The notes below the pieces were generated by a model. It did not search any database. It saw only the letters and a program-made list of their open reading frames with translations, and was not told the DNA's origin. A DNA stretch of 60,974 nt, from NCBI GenBank assembly GCA_903824935.1, contig CAIJYT010000029.1:1-60974 (forward strand), given 5' to 3'. This DNA is from an uncultured Bacteroidales bacterium. GTDB lineage: Bacteria; Bacteroidota; Bacteroidia; Bacteroidales; FEN-979. Below are positions 10,050 through 18,809 of the stretch, one piece after another (position 1 is the stretch's first letter; each line of letters opens with the position of its first letter). Position numbers and translations under genes: made by a program.

Positions 10050-10844
10050 TCAGTCTGAAGATTTGCGCCTTGAGAGGCCTTTCATAATGCCCCTGGATGA
10101 ATTCGCTATGAATGAAAGGATCTCGTCACGTTCGGGTGTAACAGGCATCTCGGCTTCGATGATAGACACGGCTTTTGAAACATTGTACCCCTTGACAAAA
10201 ATATAGCGGTATATGTCCTGGATATTATTTATCATTTCACTGCTGAACCCCCTGCGGCGAAGGCCGATGGAATTCACCCCAACATACGACAGCGGCTCCC
10301 TTGCGGCCTTAGTGTATGGAGGAACGTCTTTGCTCACGCCCGATCCGCCCCCGATAAAGGAATGGGCGCCGATATGCACGAACTGGTGCACTGCGACCAC
10401 GCCTCCGAGTATGGCCCAGTCATCTATGGTAATATGTCCGGCAAGGCCCGAATAGCCGCCCAGAATAACATTGTTTCCAACCACGCAATCATGGGCGATA
10501 TGCACATACCCCATCAGCAGGCAGTTGTCGCCGATCACGGTCTCATAGCTGGCCTTGGTTCCGCGGTTTACTGTAACATACTCGCGGATGGTGGTGTTGT
10601 TCCCAATCCTTACAATGGTATCTTCGCCCCCGAACTTCAGGTCCTGGGGTATTGCCGAAATAACAGCACCGGGGAAAATCCTGCAGTTCTTGCCTATCCT
10701 GGCGCCTTCCATGATGGTTACATTAGGACCTATCCAGGTACCTTCTTCAATGATCACGTTCTTGTCGATGGTAACAAAGGGTTCAATCACCACGTTGGGC
10801 GCGATCTTGGCCTGGGGGTTTACATATGCAAGGGGTTGGTTCAT
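10050..10844 (-). CDS. lpxA: Acyl-ACP--UDP-N-acetylglucosamine O-acyltransferase
   Basis: Hexapeptide repeats, HIAHDCVVGNNVILGGYSGLAGHITIDDWAILGG; adjacent to lpxC/fabZ. Confidence 0.96.
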   Translation of the reverse strand: MNQPLAYVNPQAKIAPNVVIEPFVTIDKNVIIEEGTWIGPNVTIMEGARIGKNCRIFPGAVISAIPQDLKFGGEDTIVRIGNNTTIREYVTVNRGTKASYETVIGDNCLLMGYVHIAHDCVVGNNVILGGYSGLAGHITIDDWAILGGVVAVHQFVHIGAHSFIGGGSGVSKDVPPYTKAAREPLSYVGVNSIGLRRRGFSSEMINNIQDIYRYIFVKGYNVSKAVSIIEAEMPVTPERDEILSFIANSSRGIMKGLSRRKSSD

Positions 10845-10850
10845 CTGAAT

Positions 10851-12242
10851 TTATTTTCGGGTTATCTGTGCCATCATTTCTGCTTCCATTACCAGTGTGT
10901 TTCCAACATAGGCCATGCCTTTCATTGAGATGAGCCCACGTCTTATCGGTGCAGAGAGCCTGTTGTAGAAAATAAGGGTGTCGCCTGGCACAACTTTGCT
11001 TCTGAATTTCACGTTCTCTATTTTGACGAAAAGGGTGTTGTAGTTATGAGGGTCTTCCACCGTGCTGAGCATAAGGATTCCCCCGGTTTGGGCCATCGCT
11101 TCGATCTGCAAAACGCCTGGCATAACGGGTTCCTGGGGAAAATGTCCTGCAAAGAAGGGCTCATTCATTGTCACATTCTTAAGGCCTACCACGTAATCGC
11201 TGCCCATCTCAATAATGCGGTCGATGAGAAGGAAAGGGAAACGGTGGGGGAGCATCTTCTGGATCTGGTTTACATCATACAGAGTCTTGGTAAGATCGAA
11301 TTTGTGGACATCGTGATGCTTTTTCTCTTTCTTGATGTGCTTCTTGATGAGTTTTGCAAACTGCACATTTGAATAATGACCCGGTCTTGATGCAATGATA
11401 TGGGCCTTGATAGGCATCCCCACAAGCGTCAGGTCGCCTATCACATCCAGCAGTTTATGACGGGCCGGTTCATTCGGGTACTGAAGGTCAAGGGTGTTTA
11501 GTATCCCTTCACTGGGAAGCACTTCCACCTTGGGCTTGTGGAAGATACCTGCCAGGTGATCCAGCTCTTCCTTTGAAACAGCCCTGTTTACGAACACAAT
11601 GGCATTGCTCAGGTCGCCTCCCTTGATCAGGTTGTTGTTGAGCAGGTATTCCATCTCATGAAGGAAAACAAAGGTCCTGCATTTTGAGATCTCATCCTTG
11701 AATTTGCGGATGTCGTTCAGGGTGGCGTTCTGGGAATGCAACACTTTTGATTCATAATCTATCATTACCGATAAACGGTAATCCTTCGACGGCATGGCGA
11801 TCATCTCAACCTTTTTTTCAGGGTTGGTGTAAGTGATGATCTCTTTGAGTTCGAAATACGTCCTGAGGGCGTTCTGTTCAACAGTCCCCACTCCGCTCAG
11901 GGCTTCAACATAGAACCTGGAACTTCCGTCAAGAATCGGGGTTTCACTCTGGTTCATCTCGATGAGCACGTTGTCGATCTCCAGTCCGGTAAGCGCTGCC
12001 ATCACATGCTCTATGGTGTCGAACCTCGATCCTTCAAATTCAATGCTGGTCCCCCGCGATGTATCAACCACCAGGTCAACATCGGCATCAACGATCACGT
12101 TAGTGTCAAGGTCGGTGCGTTTAAACTTTATTCCGTGGTTGGGCGGTGCAGGGTTAAAGGTAAGTGTTACCTCAAGACCAGTATGAAGGCCTGTGCCTGA
12201 AACGCTGACGGGTGATTTTATCGTTCTCTGTTTTTCACTCAT
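10851..12242 (-). CDS. lpxC/fabZ: Bifunctional UDP-3-O-acyl-N-acetylglucosamine deacetylase / 3-hydroxyacyl-ACP dehydratase (LpxC-FabZ fusion)
   Basis: LpxC motifs (VSGTGLHTGLEV, EHVMAALTGLEIDNVLIEMNQSETPILDGSS) followed by FabZ (MLPHRFPFLLIDRI, GHFPQEPVMPGVLQIEAMAQTGG). Confidence 0.97.
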   Translation of the reverse strand: MSEKQRTIKSPVSVSGTGLHTGLEVTLTFNPAPPNHGIKFKRTDLDTNVIVDADVDLVVDTSRGTSIEFEGSRFDTIEHVMAALTGLEIDNVLIEMNQSETPILDGSSRFYVEALSGVGTVEQNALRTYFELKEIITYTNPEKKVEMIAMPSKDYRLSVMIDYESKVLHSQNATLNDIRKFKDEISKCRTFVFLHEMEYLLNNNLIKGGDLSNAIVFVNRAVSKEELDHLAGIFHKPKVEVLPSEGILNTLDLQYPNEPARHKLLDVIGDLTLVGMPIKAHIIASRPGHYSNVQFAKLIKKHIKKEKKHHDVHKFDLTKTLYDVNQIQKMLPHRFPFLLIDRIIEMGSDYVVGLKNVTMNEPFFAGHFPQEPVMPGVLQIEAMAQTGGILMLSTVEDPHNYNTLFVKIENVKFRSKVVPGDTLIFYNRLSAPIRRGLISMKGMAYVGNTLVMEAEMMAQITRK

Positions 12243-12258
12243 GAATCCTGATTCAGTT

Positions 12259-13293
12259 TTACTCTTTATGATCTTTCAGCAATTTCTCAAGATGGTTGAT
12301 CCTTTTTACGATTCCATCGAGGTTTGCAAGATGTATGTAATTCCTCCTGGTTTTCCTGGCGTCGATAGCCGGCGATCCCATGACGATTGCGCCTTCCTCG
12401 GTAATTGATCCTCCAATACCCGACTGGGCGCCTATCTTAACGTTATCGGCAATAGTTAAATGCCCGATGATACCCACCTGGCCTGCTATCATGCAATTTT
12501 TCCCTATCCTGGTTGAACCCGAAATCCCGCTTTGTGCGGCGATCACGGTGTTCTCGCCGATTTCCACGTTGTGGGCAACCTGGATCAGGTTATCCAGCTT
12601 CACTCCCCTGCGTATGATTGTTGAACCAAGAGTCGCACGGTCAACCGTTGTGTTGGAGCCGATTTCAACGAAGTCTTCCAGTATCACATTCCCAAGCTGG
12701 GGAAGCTTTACAAAGTCTTTTTCATTCTGGGGAGCAAAGCCAAAACCATCGGAACCTATGATCACACCTGAATGCAGTATGCAATCGTTCCCGATAACAC
12801 ATTTATGATATATTTTGACACCAGGGTAAAATGTGCAGTTGTTCCCTATCTTAACATGGTTGCCTATATAGACCTGGGGATAAATGTTCACATTGTCGCC
12901 GATGACGGCATTCTCCCCGATAACGCTGAATGCGCCTATCGACATGTCTTTGCCGGTTGTGGCAGAACCTGAAATGAAAGCAAGGGATGAAACCTCCTTC
13001 TTTCCTTTGCTCATGTTGTCGAACATCGCCAGCAGCTTCGCAAAGCTCTGGTAAGGATCGTCAACACGGATAAGTGTTGCTTTGACTTCCTGTGAAGGAG
13101 TAAAATCTTTACTCACTACGACAATGGATGCCTTGGTTGTATAGACATACGGGGTATACTTGGGATTGGCCAGGAAGGTCATTGTGCCTTCGCCGCCATC
13201 TTCAATCTTTGAAAGATCCCATACTTTCGTTTCGGGTTTCCCCTCAACTACGCCGTTGAGAAATCCGGCTATTTGCTGAGCACTGAACTCCAT
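12259..13293 (-). CDS. lpxD: UDP-3-O-(3-hydroxymyristoyl)glucosamine N-acyltransferase
   Basis: 344 aa; LpxD N-terminal domain plus hexapeptide repeats, [45 protein letters not shown]. Confidence 0.96.
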   Translation of the reverse strand: MEFSAQQIAGFLNGVVEGKPETKVWDLSKIEDGGEGTMTFLANPKYTPYVYTTKASIVVVSKDFTPSQEVKATLIRVDDPYQSFAKLLAMFDNMSKGKKEVSSLAFISGSATTGKDMSIGAFSVIGENAVIGDNVNIYPQVYIGNHVKIGNNCTFYPGVKIYHKCVIGNDCILHSGVIIGSDGFGFAPQNEKDFVKLPQLGNVILEDFVEIGSNTTVDRATLGSTIIRRGVKLDNLIQVAHNVEIGENTVIAAQSGISGSTRIGKNCMIAGQVGIIGHLTIADNVKIGAQSGIGGSITEEGAIVMGSPAIDARKTRRNYIHLANLDGIVKRINHLEKLLKDHKE

Positions 13294-13313
13294 TGTTTTG
13301 CATTAATGGGGTG

Positions 13314-13321
13314 CAAAATTA
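13314..13321 (-). promoter_or_regulatory. Bacteroidota-type -7 element (TAATTTTG) for lpxD
   Basis: Plus-strand CAAAATTA, about 20 bp upstream of lpxD ATG 13293. Confidence 0.45.
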
Positions 13322-13368
13322 TCATTTTTTTTGAATAAGCTGTTTCGATTTTTATATTAATCAGAAAA

Positions 13369-14613
13369 TCAGGCTTTTATGTCTTTTGGATAACTTAAAA
13401 GATGCTTGCTTACCGTAGTCGATAACACTGCAATGTCAAGTTGCTCCGAAGCGGTGGCCACATCGGTCAGATTGCCGTTGCCCATACGGATCAGGATCTT
13501 GTCGTGGCGCGGATTATATGCATGGTTCGTGACAACATCGGTATTCACAAAGAAAGCCAATTCCTGCTGATCAAGCCCGTATTTAAGTGCAGTGGCTTCC
13601 CTGATCCTGTTGACATAATCTTCTTCAAAGGCTTCATTCCGGATTTCCATACGGAAGAGGTGGCGGTTGATCAGGCTGCGGCATAGCATGGATAGAACCT
13701 TGTCGGGATGGTCCATCCAGAGCTTGATGGCAGTGACCACATCAAAATCATCGAGCAGGGCAAAACGTTCAAGGCAGGAAGGATTTGTTAAAAATTCCTC
13801 CCTGCCAATATCGTTGGTGAGGAAATATCTTAAAGCCGGGGTGGCAGGGATGTCTTTTTCGGTTCTGCCAAGCCATTTGGCCCTTTTTAAAATACTCACA
13901 AGCATCTGGTCGGCTGCAAGCACTGCTTTATGCAGGTATACCTGCCAGTACATCAGCCTACGGGCGATAATGAATTTTTCAATAGAATAGATGCCCTTGG
14001 CTTCGACCACCAGCTCATCATCACAAACCGTGAGCATATTAATGATACGGTCGGTATTGATAGTACCTTCGGCGACCCCGGTGAAGAAACTGTCGCGCGA
14101 GAGGTAATCGAGGCGGTCCATATCAAGCTGGCTTGAGACGAGTTTGTGAAGGAATTTCTTTTCATATTTATCCCTGAAGATCTTCCTGGCCAGTTCCAGT
14201 TTCCCGTCAAACTGCCCGTTCAGGCCTTCGATGAACATATCGGAAATGTCCTCGTGGGAAAGCCCTTTTACTATCGACTGTTCCAGGGTATGCGAAAAGG
14301 GGCCATGTCCTATATCATGAAGGAGGATGGCGATGCCCAGGCCTTCGGCTTCTTCGGGTTCTATTGGTATGCCTTTGGATCTCAATACCCCTACAGCCTG
14401 CCTCATCAGGTGCATTGCGCCAAGGGCATGCTGAAAACGGGTATGGTGAGCCGAAGGGTAAACATAATTGGTCAGCCCAAGCTGTTTGATCCGGCGGAGG
14501 CGCTGGAACCAGGGATGATCCATGATATCGTACACCAGTTCCGAAGGGATGGTGATGAACCCGTAAACAGGGTCGTTTATGGTTTTTATCTTATTGATTG
14601 TCCGGAAATTCAT
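13369..14613 (-). CDS. HD domain-containing phosphohydrolase (dNTP triphosphohydrolase-like)
   Basis: TRFQHALGAMHLM, LLHDIGHGPFSHTLE, SQLDMDRLDYLSRDS. Confidence 0.93.
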   Translation of the reverse strand: MNFRTINKIKTINDPVYGFITIPSELVYDIMDHPWFQRLRRIKQLGLTNYVYPSAHHTRFQHALGAMHLMRQAVGVLRSKGIPIEPEEAEGLGIAILLHDIGHGPFSHTLEQSIVKGLSHEDISDMFIEGLNGQFDGKLELARKIFRDKYEKKFLHKLVSSQLDMDRLDYLSRDSFFTGVAEGTINTDRIINMLTVCDDELVVEAKGIYSIEKFIIARRLMYWQVYLHKAVLAADQMLVSILKRAKWLGRTEKDIPATPALRYFLTNDIGREEFLTNPSCLERFALLDDFDVVTAIKLWMDHPDKVLSMLCRSLINRHLFRMEIRNEAFEEDYVNRIREATALKYGLDQQELAFFVNTDVVTNHAYNPRHDKILIRMGNGNLTDVATASEQLDIAVLSTTVSKHLLSYPKDIKA

Positions 14614-14751
14614 TAAATTTGTTAAAAGAATGCCAAATTACGGACAGGGCCACAATAAAAGCAAACTTACGACATTTATACTTAACGCGGAAGAAAATCT
14701 GCCTGGAGTCTGGCAGCACCTCATCCGCTGTCATTAAAACAAAGTAATAAC

Positions 14752-16305
14752 ATGGATAACGCTAGCATATTGTGGGTTGACGATGAAATTGACCTTTTAA
14801 AACCGCATATCATTTTTCTCAGGGACAAGGGATATGATGTGTCGACCGTGAACAGCGGTCATGATGCACTTGACCTGATCAAAACAAAGGCTTTTAATAT
14901 TGTGTTCCTGGATGAGCAGATGCCCGGATTATCAGGCATCGAGACCCTGATGAAGATAAAGGAGATTCAGCCCGGGCTTCCGGTAGTCATGATCACCAAG
15001 AGCGAGGAAGAATCCATTATGGAAGATGCCATCGGCTCAAATATTGCCGATTACCTGATAAAGCCGGTAAAACCGAACCAGATACTGCTCTGCCTTAAGA
15101 AAAACCTGGAAAATAAAAAGCTCGTCAGCGAGAAGACCAACTTTCAGTACCAGCAGGAATTCAGGAATATCGGGATGGAAATAAGCAACCGGCTGAATTT
15201 CGAGGAATGGAAGGAGATCTATAAGAAGATTATTTTCTGGGAACTGAAGCTTGAAAAGTCGATGGACGAAGGCATGCAGCAGGTCCTTCATATGCAGAAA
15301 AATGAGGCTAACCAGATGTTTTCAAAGTTTATCGAAAGAAATTACCTTGACTGGCTGCATGGTAAGGTCAACACTAGGCCTGTACAGTCGCATAATCTGA
15401 TCAAGGAAAAGGTTTTCCCGGTAATGGATGAAAACAAGCCTGTTTTCGTGATCCTGGTTGACAATCTCCGGTATGACCAGTGGAAGATATTACAGCCTTT
15501 CTTTGAAGAGGGTTTCAGGGTTGAAAATGAGGATATTTATTACAGTATCCTGCCCTCTGTGACCCAATATGCAAGGAACGCACTGTTTGCAGGTCTTCTT
15601 CCAACTGAGATCGAGCGGAAGTATCCGAAGTACTGGGTCAATGAGGATGAGGAAGGTTCTAAAAACAATTTTGAATCAGAACTTCTGGGTGAACTTCTAA
15701 AGAGATACGGCAGGGATGTGAAGTACTCATATTACAAGGTGCTGAACCAGACCTATGGGAAGAAGCTGGTCGAGTTGCTTCCCAACCTGATGGTGAATAA
15801 ACTGAACTTCATTGTGTACAATTTCGTGGATATGCTATCGCATGCCCGCACCGAGATGGAGATTATCAAGGAGCTCGCCGACGATGAAAAGGCATATCGT
15901 TCGATTACTGTCAGCTGGTTCCAGCATTCACCCCTCTATGAGATCATCAGGTGGCTGGGTGAAAAAGACGTGAATCTGATCATTACTACCGATCATGGTT
16001 CCATCCGTGTGAGCAATCCTGTAAAAGTGCTGGGCGACAAGAATACCAACACTAACCTGCGTTACAAGACAGGGAGAGCCCTGAAGTTTGAGAAAAACGA
16101 GGCGTTTGAAGTTCGTAACCCTGCCGATGCCTTCCTCCCCAGGGGGAACGTGAGCTCATCGTTTGTGTTCTGCCGCAATTACGATTTCTTCGCTTACCCG
16201 AATAATTACAATTATTACGTGAATTATTACCGCGACACTTTCCAGCACGGAGGCATATCGATGGAAGAGTTGCTGGTGCCGGTGGTGCAACTTAAAAGGA
16301 AGTAG
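14752..16305 (+). CDS. porX: PorX: response regulator receiver with PglZ domain (T9SS regulator)
   Basis: Receiver domain (ILWVDDEIDLL, FLDEQMPGLSG, MITKSEEE) fused to a PglZ/alkaline-phosphatase-like domain (FVILVDNLRYDQW, NLIITTDHGSIRV). Confidence 0.95.
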   Translation: MDNASILWVDDEIDLLKPHIIFLRDKGYDVSTVNSGHDALDLIKTKAFNIVFLDEQMPGLSGIETLMKIKEIQPGLPVVMITKSEEESIMEDAIGSNIADYLIKPVKPNQILLCLKKNLENKKLVSEKTNFQYQQEFRNIGMEISNRLNFEEWKEIYKKIIFWELKLEKSMDEGMQQVLHMQKNEANQMFSKFIERNYLDWLHGKVNTRPVQSHNLIKEKVFPVMDENKPVFVILVDNLRYDQWKILQPFFEEGFRVENEDIYYSILPSVTQYARNALFAGLLPTEIERKYPKYWVNEDEEGSKNNFESELLGELLKRYGRDVKYSYYKVLNQTYGKKLVELLPNLMVNKLNFIVYNFVDMLSHARTEMEIIKELADDEKAYRSITVSWFQHSPLYEIIRWLGEKDVNLIITTDHGSIRVSNPVKVLGDKNTNTNLRYKTGRALKFEKNEAFEVRNPADAFLPRGNVSSSFVFCRNYDFFAYPNNYNYYVNYYRDTFQHGGISMEELLVPVVQLKRK

Positions 16306-16344
16306 CGAAATAGCGAAGTAGCGAGATAGCGAAAATTTCGCTTT
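16301..16344. repeat. TAGCGARR 8-bp microsatellite containing the porX stop codon
   Basis: agTAGcgaaatagcgaagtagcgagatagcgaaaatttcgct; ends in palindrome agcgaaa-a-tttcgct. Confidence 0.85.
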
Positions 16345-16355
16345 TAATTAATTAT

Positions 16356-16757
16356 ATGACCCTGACCTCTACCCTTTCCTCTCTCACCAAGGTCTCCGTG
16401 CAGATACTGGAGGCTTTCCCTGAGTCGCGGGTGTTTGCTCTCTATGGAAGAATGGGAGCGGGCAAGACCACTCTCATTAAGGAACTTTGCAGGAAACTGG
16501 ATGTGGTAGATGAAGTTCAGAGCCCGACTTTTTCAATTATCAATGAGTATAAAACCGTTGAAGGGGCATCGGTTTTTCATTTCGACTTTTACCGTATAAA
16601 CAAGATAGAAGAGGTGTTCGATATAGGTTACGAGGATTATATTTACTCGGGGTCCTATTGTTTTATTGAATGGCCGGAACTGGCCGAGGATCTCCTGCCC
16701 GAGGGTACTGTAAGGCTGGAGATATCGGGTGAAAATGAAAGGGTGATCAGATTCTGA
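16356..16757 (+). CDS. tsaE: tRNA threonylcarbamoyladenosine biosynthesis ATPase TsaE
   Basis: FALYGRMGAGKTTLIKELCRKL, SPTFSIINEYK, FHFDFYRI, CFIEWPE. Confidence 0.96.
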   Translation: MTLTSTLSSLTKVSVQILEAFPESRVFALYGRMGAGKTTLIKELCRKLDVVDEVQSPTFSIINEYKTVEGASVFHFDFYRINKIEEVFDIGYEDYIYSGSYCFIEWPELAEDLLPEGTVRLEISGENERVIRF

Positions 16758-16812
16758 TATTTATAAGCACATCTGTGTTAAATCACTTGATACAGATGAG
16801 TTGACGAATCCA

Positions 16813-17073
16813 TCAGTGGCGGAAAATCAAAGGGAATGATTCGGGCTCGGATAATGCTTTAAGGTCTATATCAATATCAAGCTCCTCCCAGTATAATTGT
16901 CCTGATGGGTAATAACGGATTTTAAAAATCTGATCAAGAGAGGATTCTCTGAAACATGGATAATCCTTAAAAGGAATAAAATATTCTTTGTCTTCAATCA
17001 GGATCCATATAGGCTGTAGTTGAACCGGAAGCTTGTAGTGCTTTCTCATAATAATAAAAACTTGAGTCTTCAT
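16813..17073 (-). CDS. Small hypothetical protein, DUF2442-like
   Basis: 86 aa; IWILIEDKEYFIPFKDYPCF...KIRYYPSGQLYWEELDIDIDLKAL resembles the DUF2442 pattern; identification by eye only. Confidence 0.5.
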   Translation of the reverse strand: MKTQVFIIMRKHYKLPVQLQPIWILIEDKEYFIPFKDYPCFRESSLDQIFKIRYYPSGQLYWEELDIDIDLKALSEPESFPLIFRH

Positions 17074-17230
17074 TCTTTGACTGAAAAGTGATTCCGGTTT
17101 TGTACCATGATGACGCCTGGGATCTCAGATCAGTTTCAGATCCTTGTTTTTGCTTGTTTCTGCATGAAACGAAAATAACCGCCAGGAACAGCATCGTTGC
17201 GAGGGATACTTTGCAGAGTGGGTATAACAT
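16994..17230 (-). pseudogene. Probable remnant of a TPR-type lipoprotein (lipobox and start of one TPR-like helix pair, then stop)
   Basis: MLYPLCKVSLATMLFLAVIFVSCRNK lipoprotein signal; ASSWYKTGITFQSKNEDSSFYYYEKALQASG, then frame ends inside the neighbouring ORF. Confidence 0.4.
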
Positions 17231-17297
17231 AGCCGGCGGTTGTTTATACGGATACGCCTAAATTAACAAATTTCTTAGAATTTTTATTTATTTTAAT

Positions 17298-17343
17298 TTA
17301 TATTTCCAATAATCCGTATATTTGTGGATTATTGGAAATATAA
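17298..17343. promoter_or_regulatory. Perfect inverted repeat (18-bp arms, 10-nt spacer) enclosing a TATATTTG -7 element; probable abiE operator
   Basis: TTATATTTCCAATAATCC-GTATATTTGT-GGATTATTGGAAATATAA, ending 5 nt before ATG 17349. Confidence 0.75.
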
Positions 17344-17348
17344 CGATC

Positions 17349-17981
17349 ATGCCTTTAAGCTATCTTGAATTCAGGGAATCATTGTATCCTCAGGGCCTCT
17401 TTTCAATTTATCAGGTTCGCACTTATTTCCCTGATTTTAATAGTGATAATCTTCTTTTCTGGCAGAAGAAGGGTTATATCTCAAGGCTAAGAAAAGGATG
17501 GTATTGTTTCAGGGAATTTACTCAGATACCTGAATTTAATTTTCTGATTGCAAATCACATTTATACCCCTTCCTACATCAGTCATCAGGAAGCCTTGCTT
17601 TATTATGGATTAATACCTGAACATATTGTTGATTCGACGTCAATAACAACCAGAAAGACAGCATCCTTTACCATTTTGGACAAGACCTATAAATATTACT
17701 CAAATCAACCAAAATTCTTTTTCGGTTATATACTTAAAGCTATGAACGTGAATGGACTGAAAATGGATTTTATGATTGCCGACAGGGAAAAAGCCATCCT
17801 CGACCTGCTTTATATTTTTGATTTTTATAAAACAGAACAGGATATAGCGGAAATACGTTTTAATGAAGATGCCCTTGCTAATGATGTAGATTGGAAGAGA
17901 ATGGATGATTACCTTGAACGATTTAAAATAAAAACTCTTGAAAAGAAAGTCTGTTTTATTAAAAGAATCCATCATATATGA
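17349..17981 (+). CDS. AbiEi-type antitoxin / transcriptional regulator of a type IV TA system
   Basis: Winged-helix-like N-terminus (YFPDFNSDNLLFWQKKGYISRLRKGWYCFREF), SYISHQEALLYYGLIPE, and coupling to an AbiEii-type gene. Start corrected from 17322 to ATG 17349. Confidence 0.82.
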   Translation: MPLSYLEFRESLYPQGLFSIYQVRTYFPDFNSDNLLFWQKKGYISRLRKGWYCFREFTQIPEFNFLIANHIYTPSYISHQEALLYYGLIPEHIVDSTSITTRKTASFTILDKTYKYYSNQPKFFFGYILKAMNVNGLKMDFMIADREKAILDLLYIFDFYKTEQDIAEIRFNEDALANDVDWKRMDDYLERFKIKTLEKKVCFIKRIHHI

Positions 17982-18790
17982 TCGCACTTCATGAGATTGT
18001 AAGGCAGTATCCCAAAGAACTTCAAAAACCGGAGTTTTATGATCCAATGGTAAAGGAATACCTGCACAAGCATATGTTGAATTATCTTTTTTCAAATAAA
18101 TATTCCGATAAGATCGCGTTTATCGGTGGTACTGCCCTGCGATATTTCTATGATCTGAGGCGATTTTCGGAAGATCTTGATTTTGATTGTTTTAATCTGT
18201 CAAGGTTGCAATTTAACCTGATAACGGATAATCTGCTGAAAGAAATTCAAGCACTGGGCTTCAATGCTCTGATCGAAGACAAAAAGAGATATGAAACATT
18301 AAAGGCTTTTCGCCGGGTTTTTGTTTTTCCGGAATTAAAATATCAACTGGGGATGAGCCAACAGAAAGAGGCAAAGTTTTTTATAAAAATTGAAGCCGAA
18401 CCTCATCATTTTGATTATCGGCCGGATATAAAAACCATCAGTGGCTTTGGTATTATAACCCCGGTACGAATAATGCCACTTGATCTGTTATTCTCGTCAA
18501 AGATCGCCGCTGCAATCAACAGGAAAAAGGACAGGGACTTTTATGATGTGGCCCACCTGATTAATTTTGCAAAACCCGATTTTAGCTATCTCGGAAAGAA
18601 ATGCGGGATTGACTCTCCTGAAAAGCTTAAAAAGGAATTGCTCTTTGCCTCAGTTGAACGTAGATTGCATACTCGCAAAATCTACGATTGCGAACATATG
18701 CTTTTCAGCAAAAGCGACCTGCAAATGATCCGAACATTTACAGATTACATTGACCACTTTGACTTCAGCAGGTTTAATCCCTCCCGGTAA
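17978..18790 (+). CDS. AbiEii/AbiGii-type nucleotidyltransferase toxin
   Basis: FIGGTALRYFYDLRRFSEDLDFDCFN nucleotidyltransferase motif; ATGA overlap with the antitoxin stop. Confidence 0.9.
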   Translation: MIALHEIVRQYPKELQKPEFYDPMVKEYLHKHMLNYLFSNKYSDKIAFIGGTALRYFYDLRRFSEDLDFDCFNLSRLQFNLITDNLLKEIQALGFNALIEDKKRYETLKAFRRVFVFPELKYQLGMSQQKEAKFFIKIEAEPHHFDYRPDIKTISGFGIITPVRIMPLDLLFSSKIAAAINRKKDRDFYDVAHLINFAKPDFSYLGKKCGIDSPEKLKKELLFASVERRLHTRKIYDCEHMLFSKSDLQMIRTFTDYIDHFDFSRFNPSR

Positions 18791-18809
18791 ATTCCACGTA
18801 GGGAAAAAC

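Noticed and set aside
10362-10928. 188-aa plus-strand ORF
   Set aside because: Antisense to lpxA and the lpxC/fabZ 3' end; composition typical of shadow ORFs.
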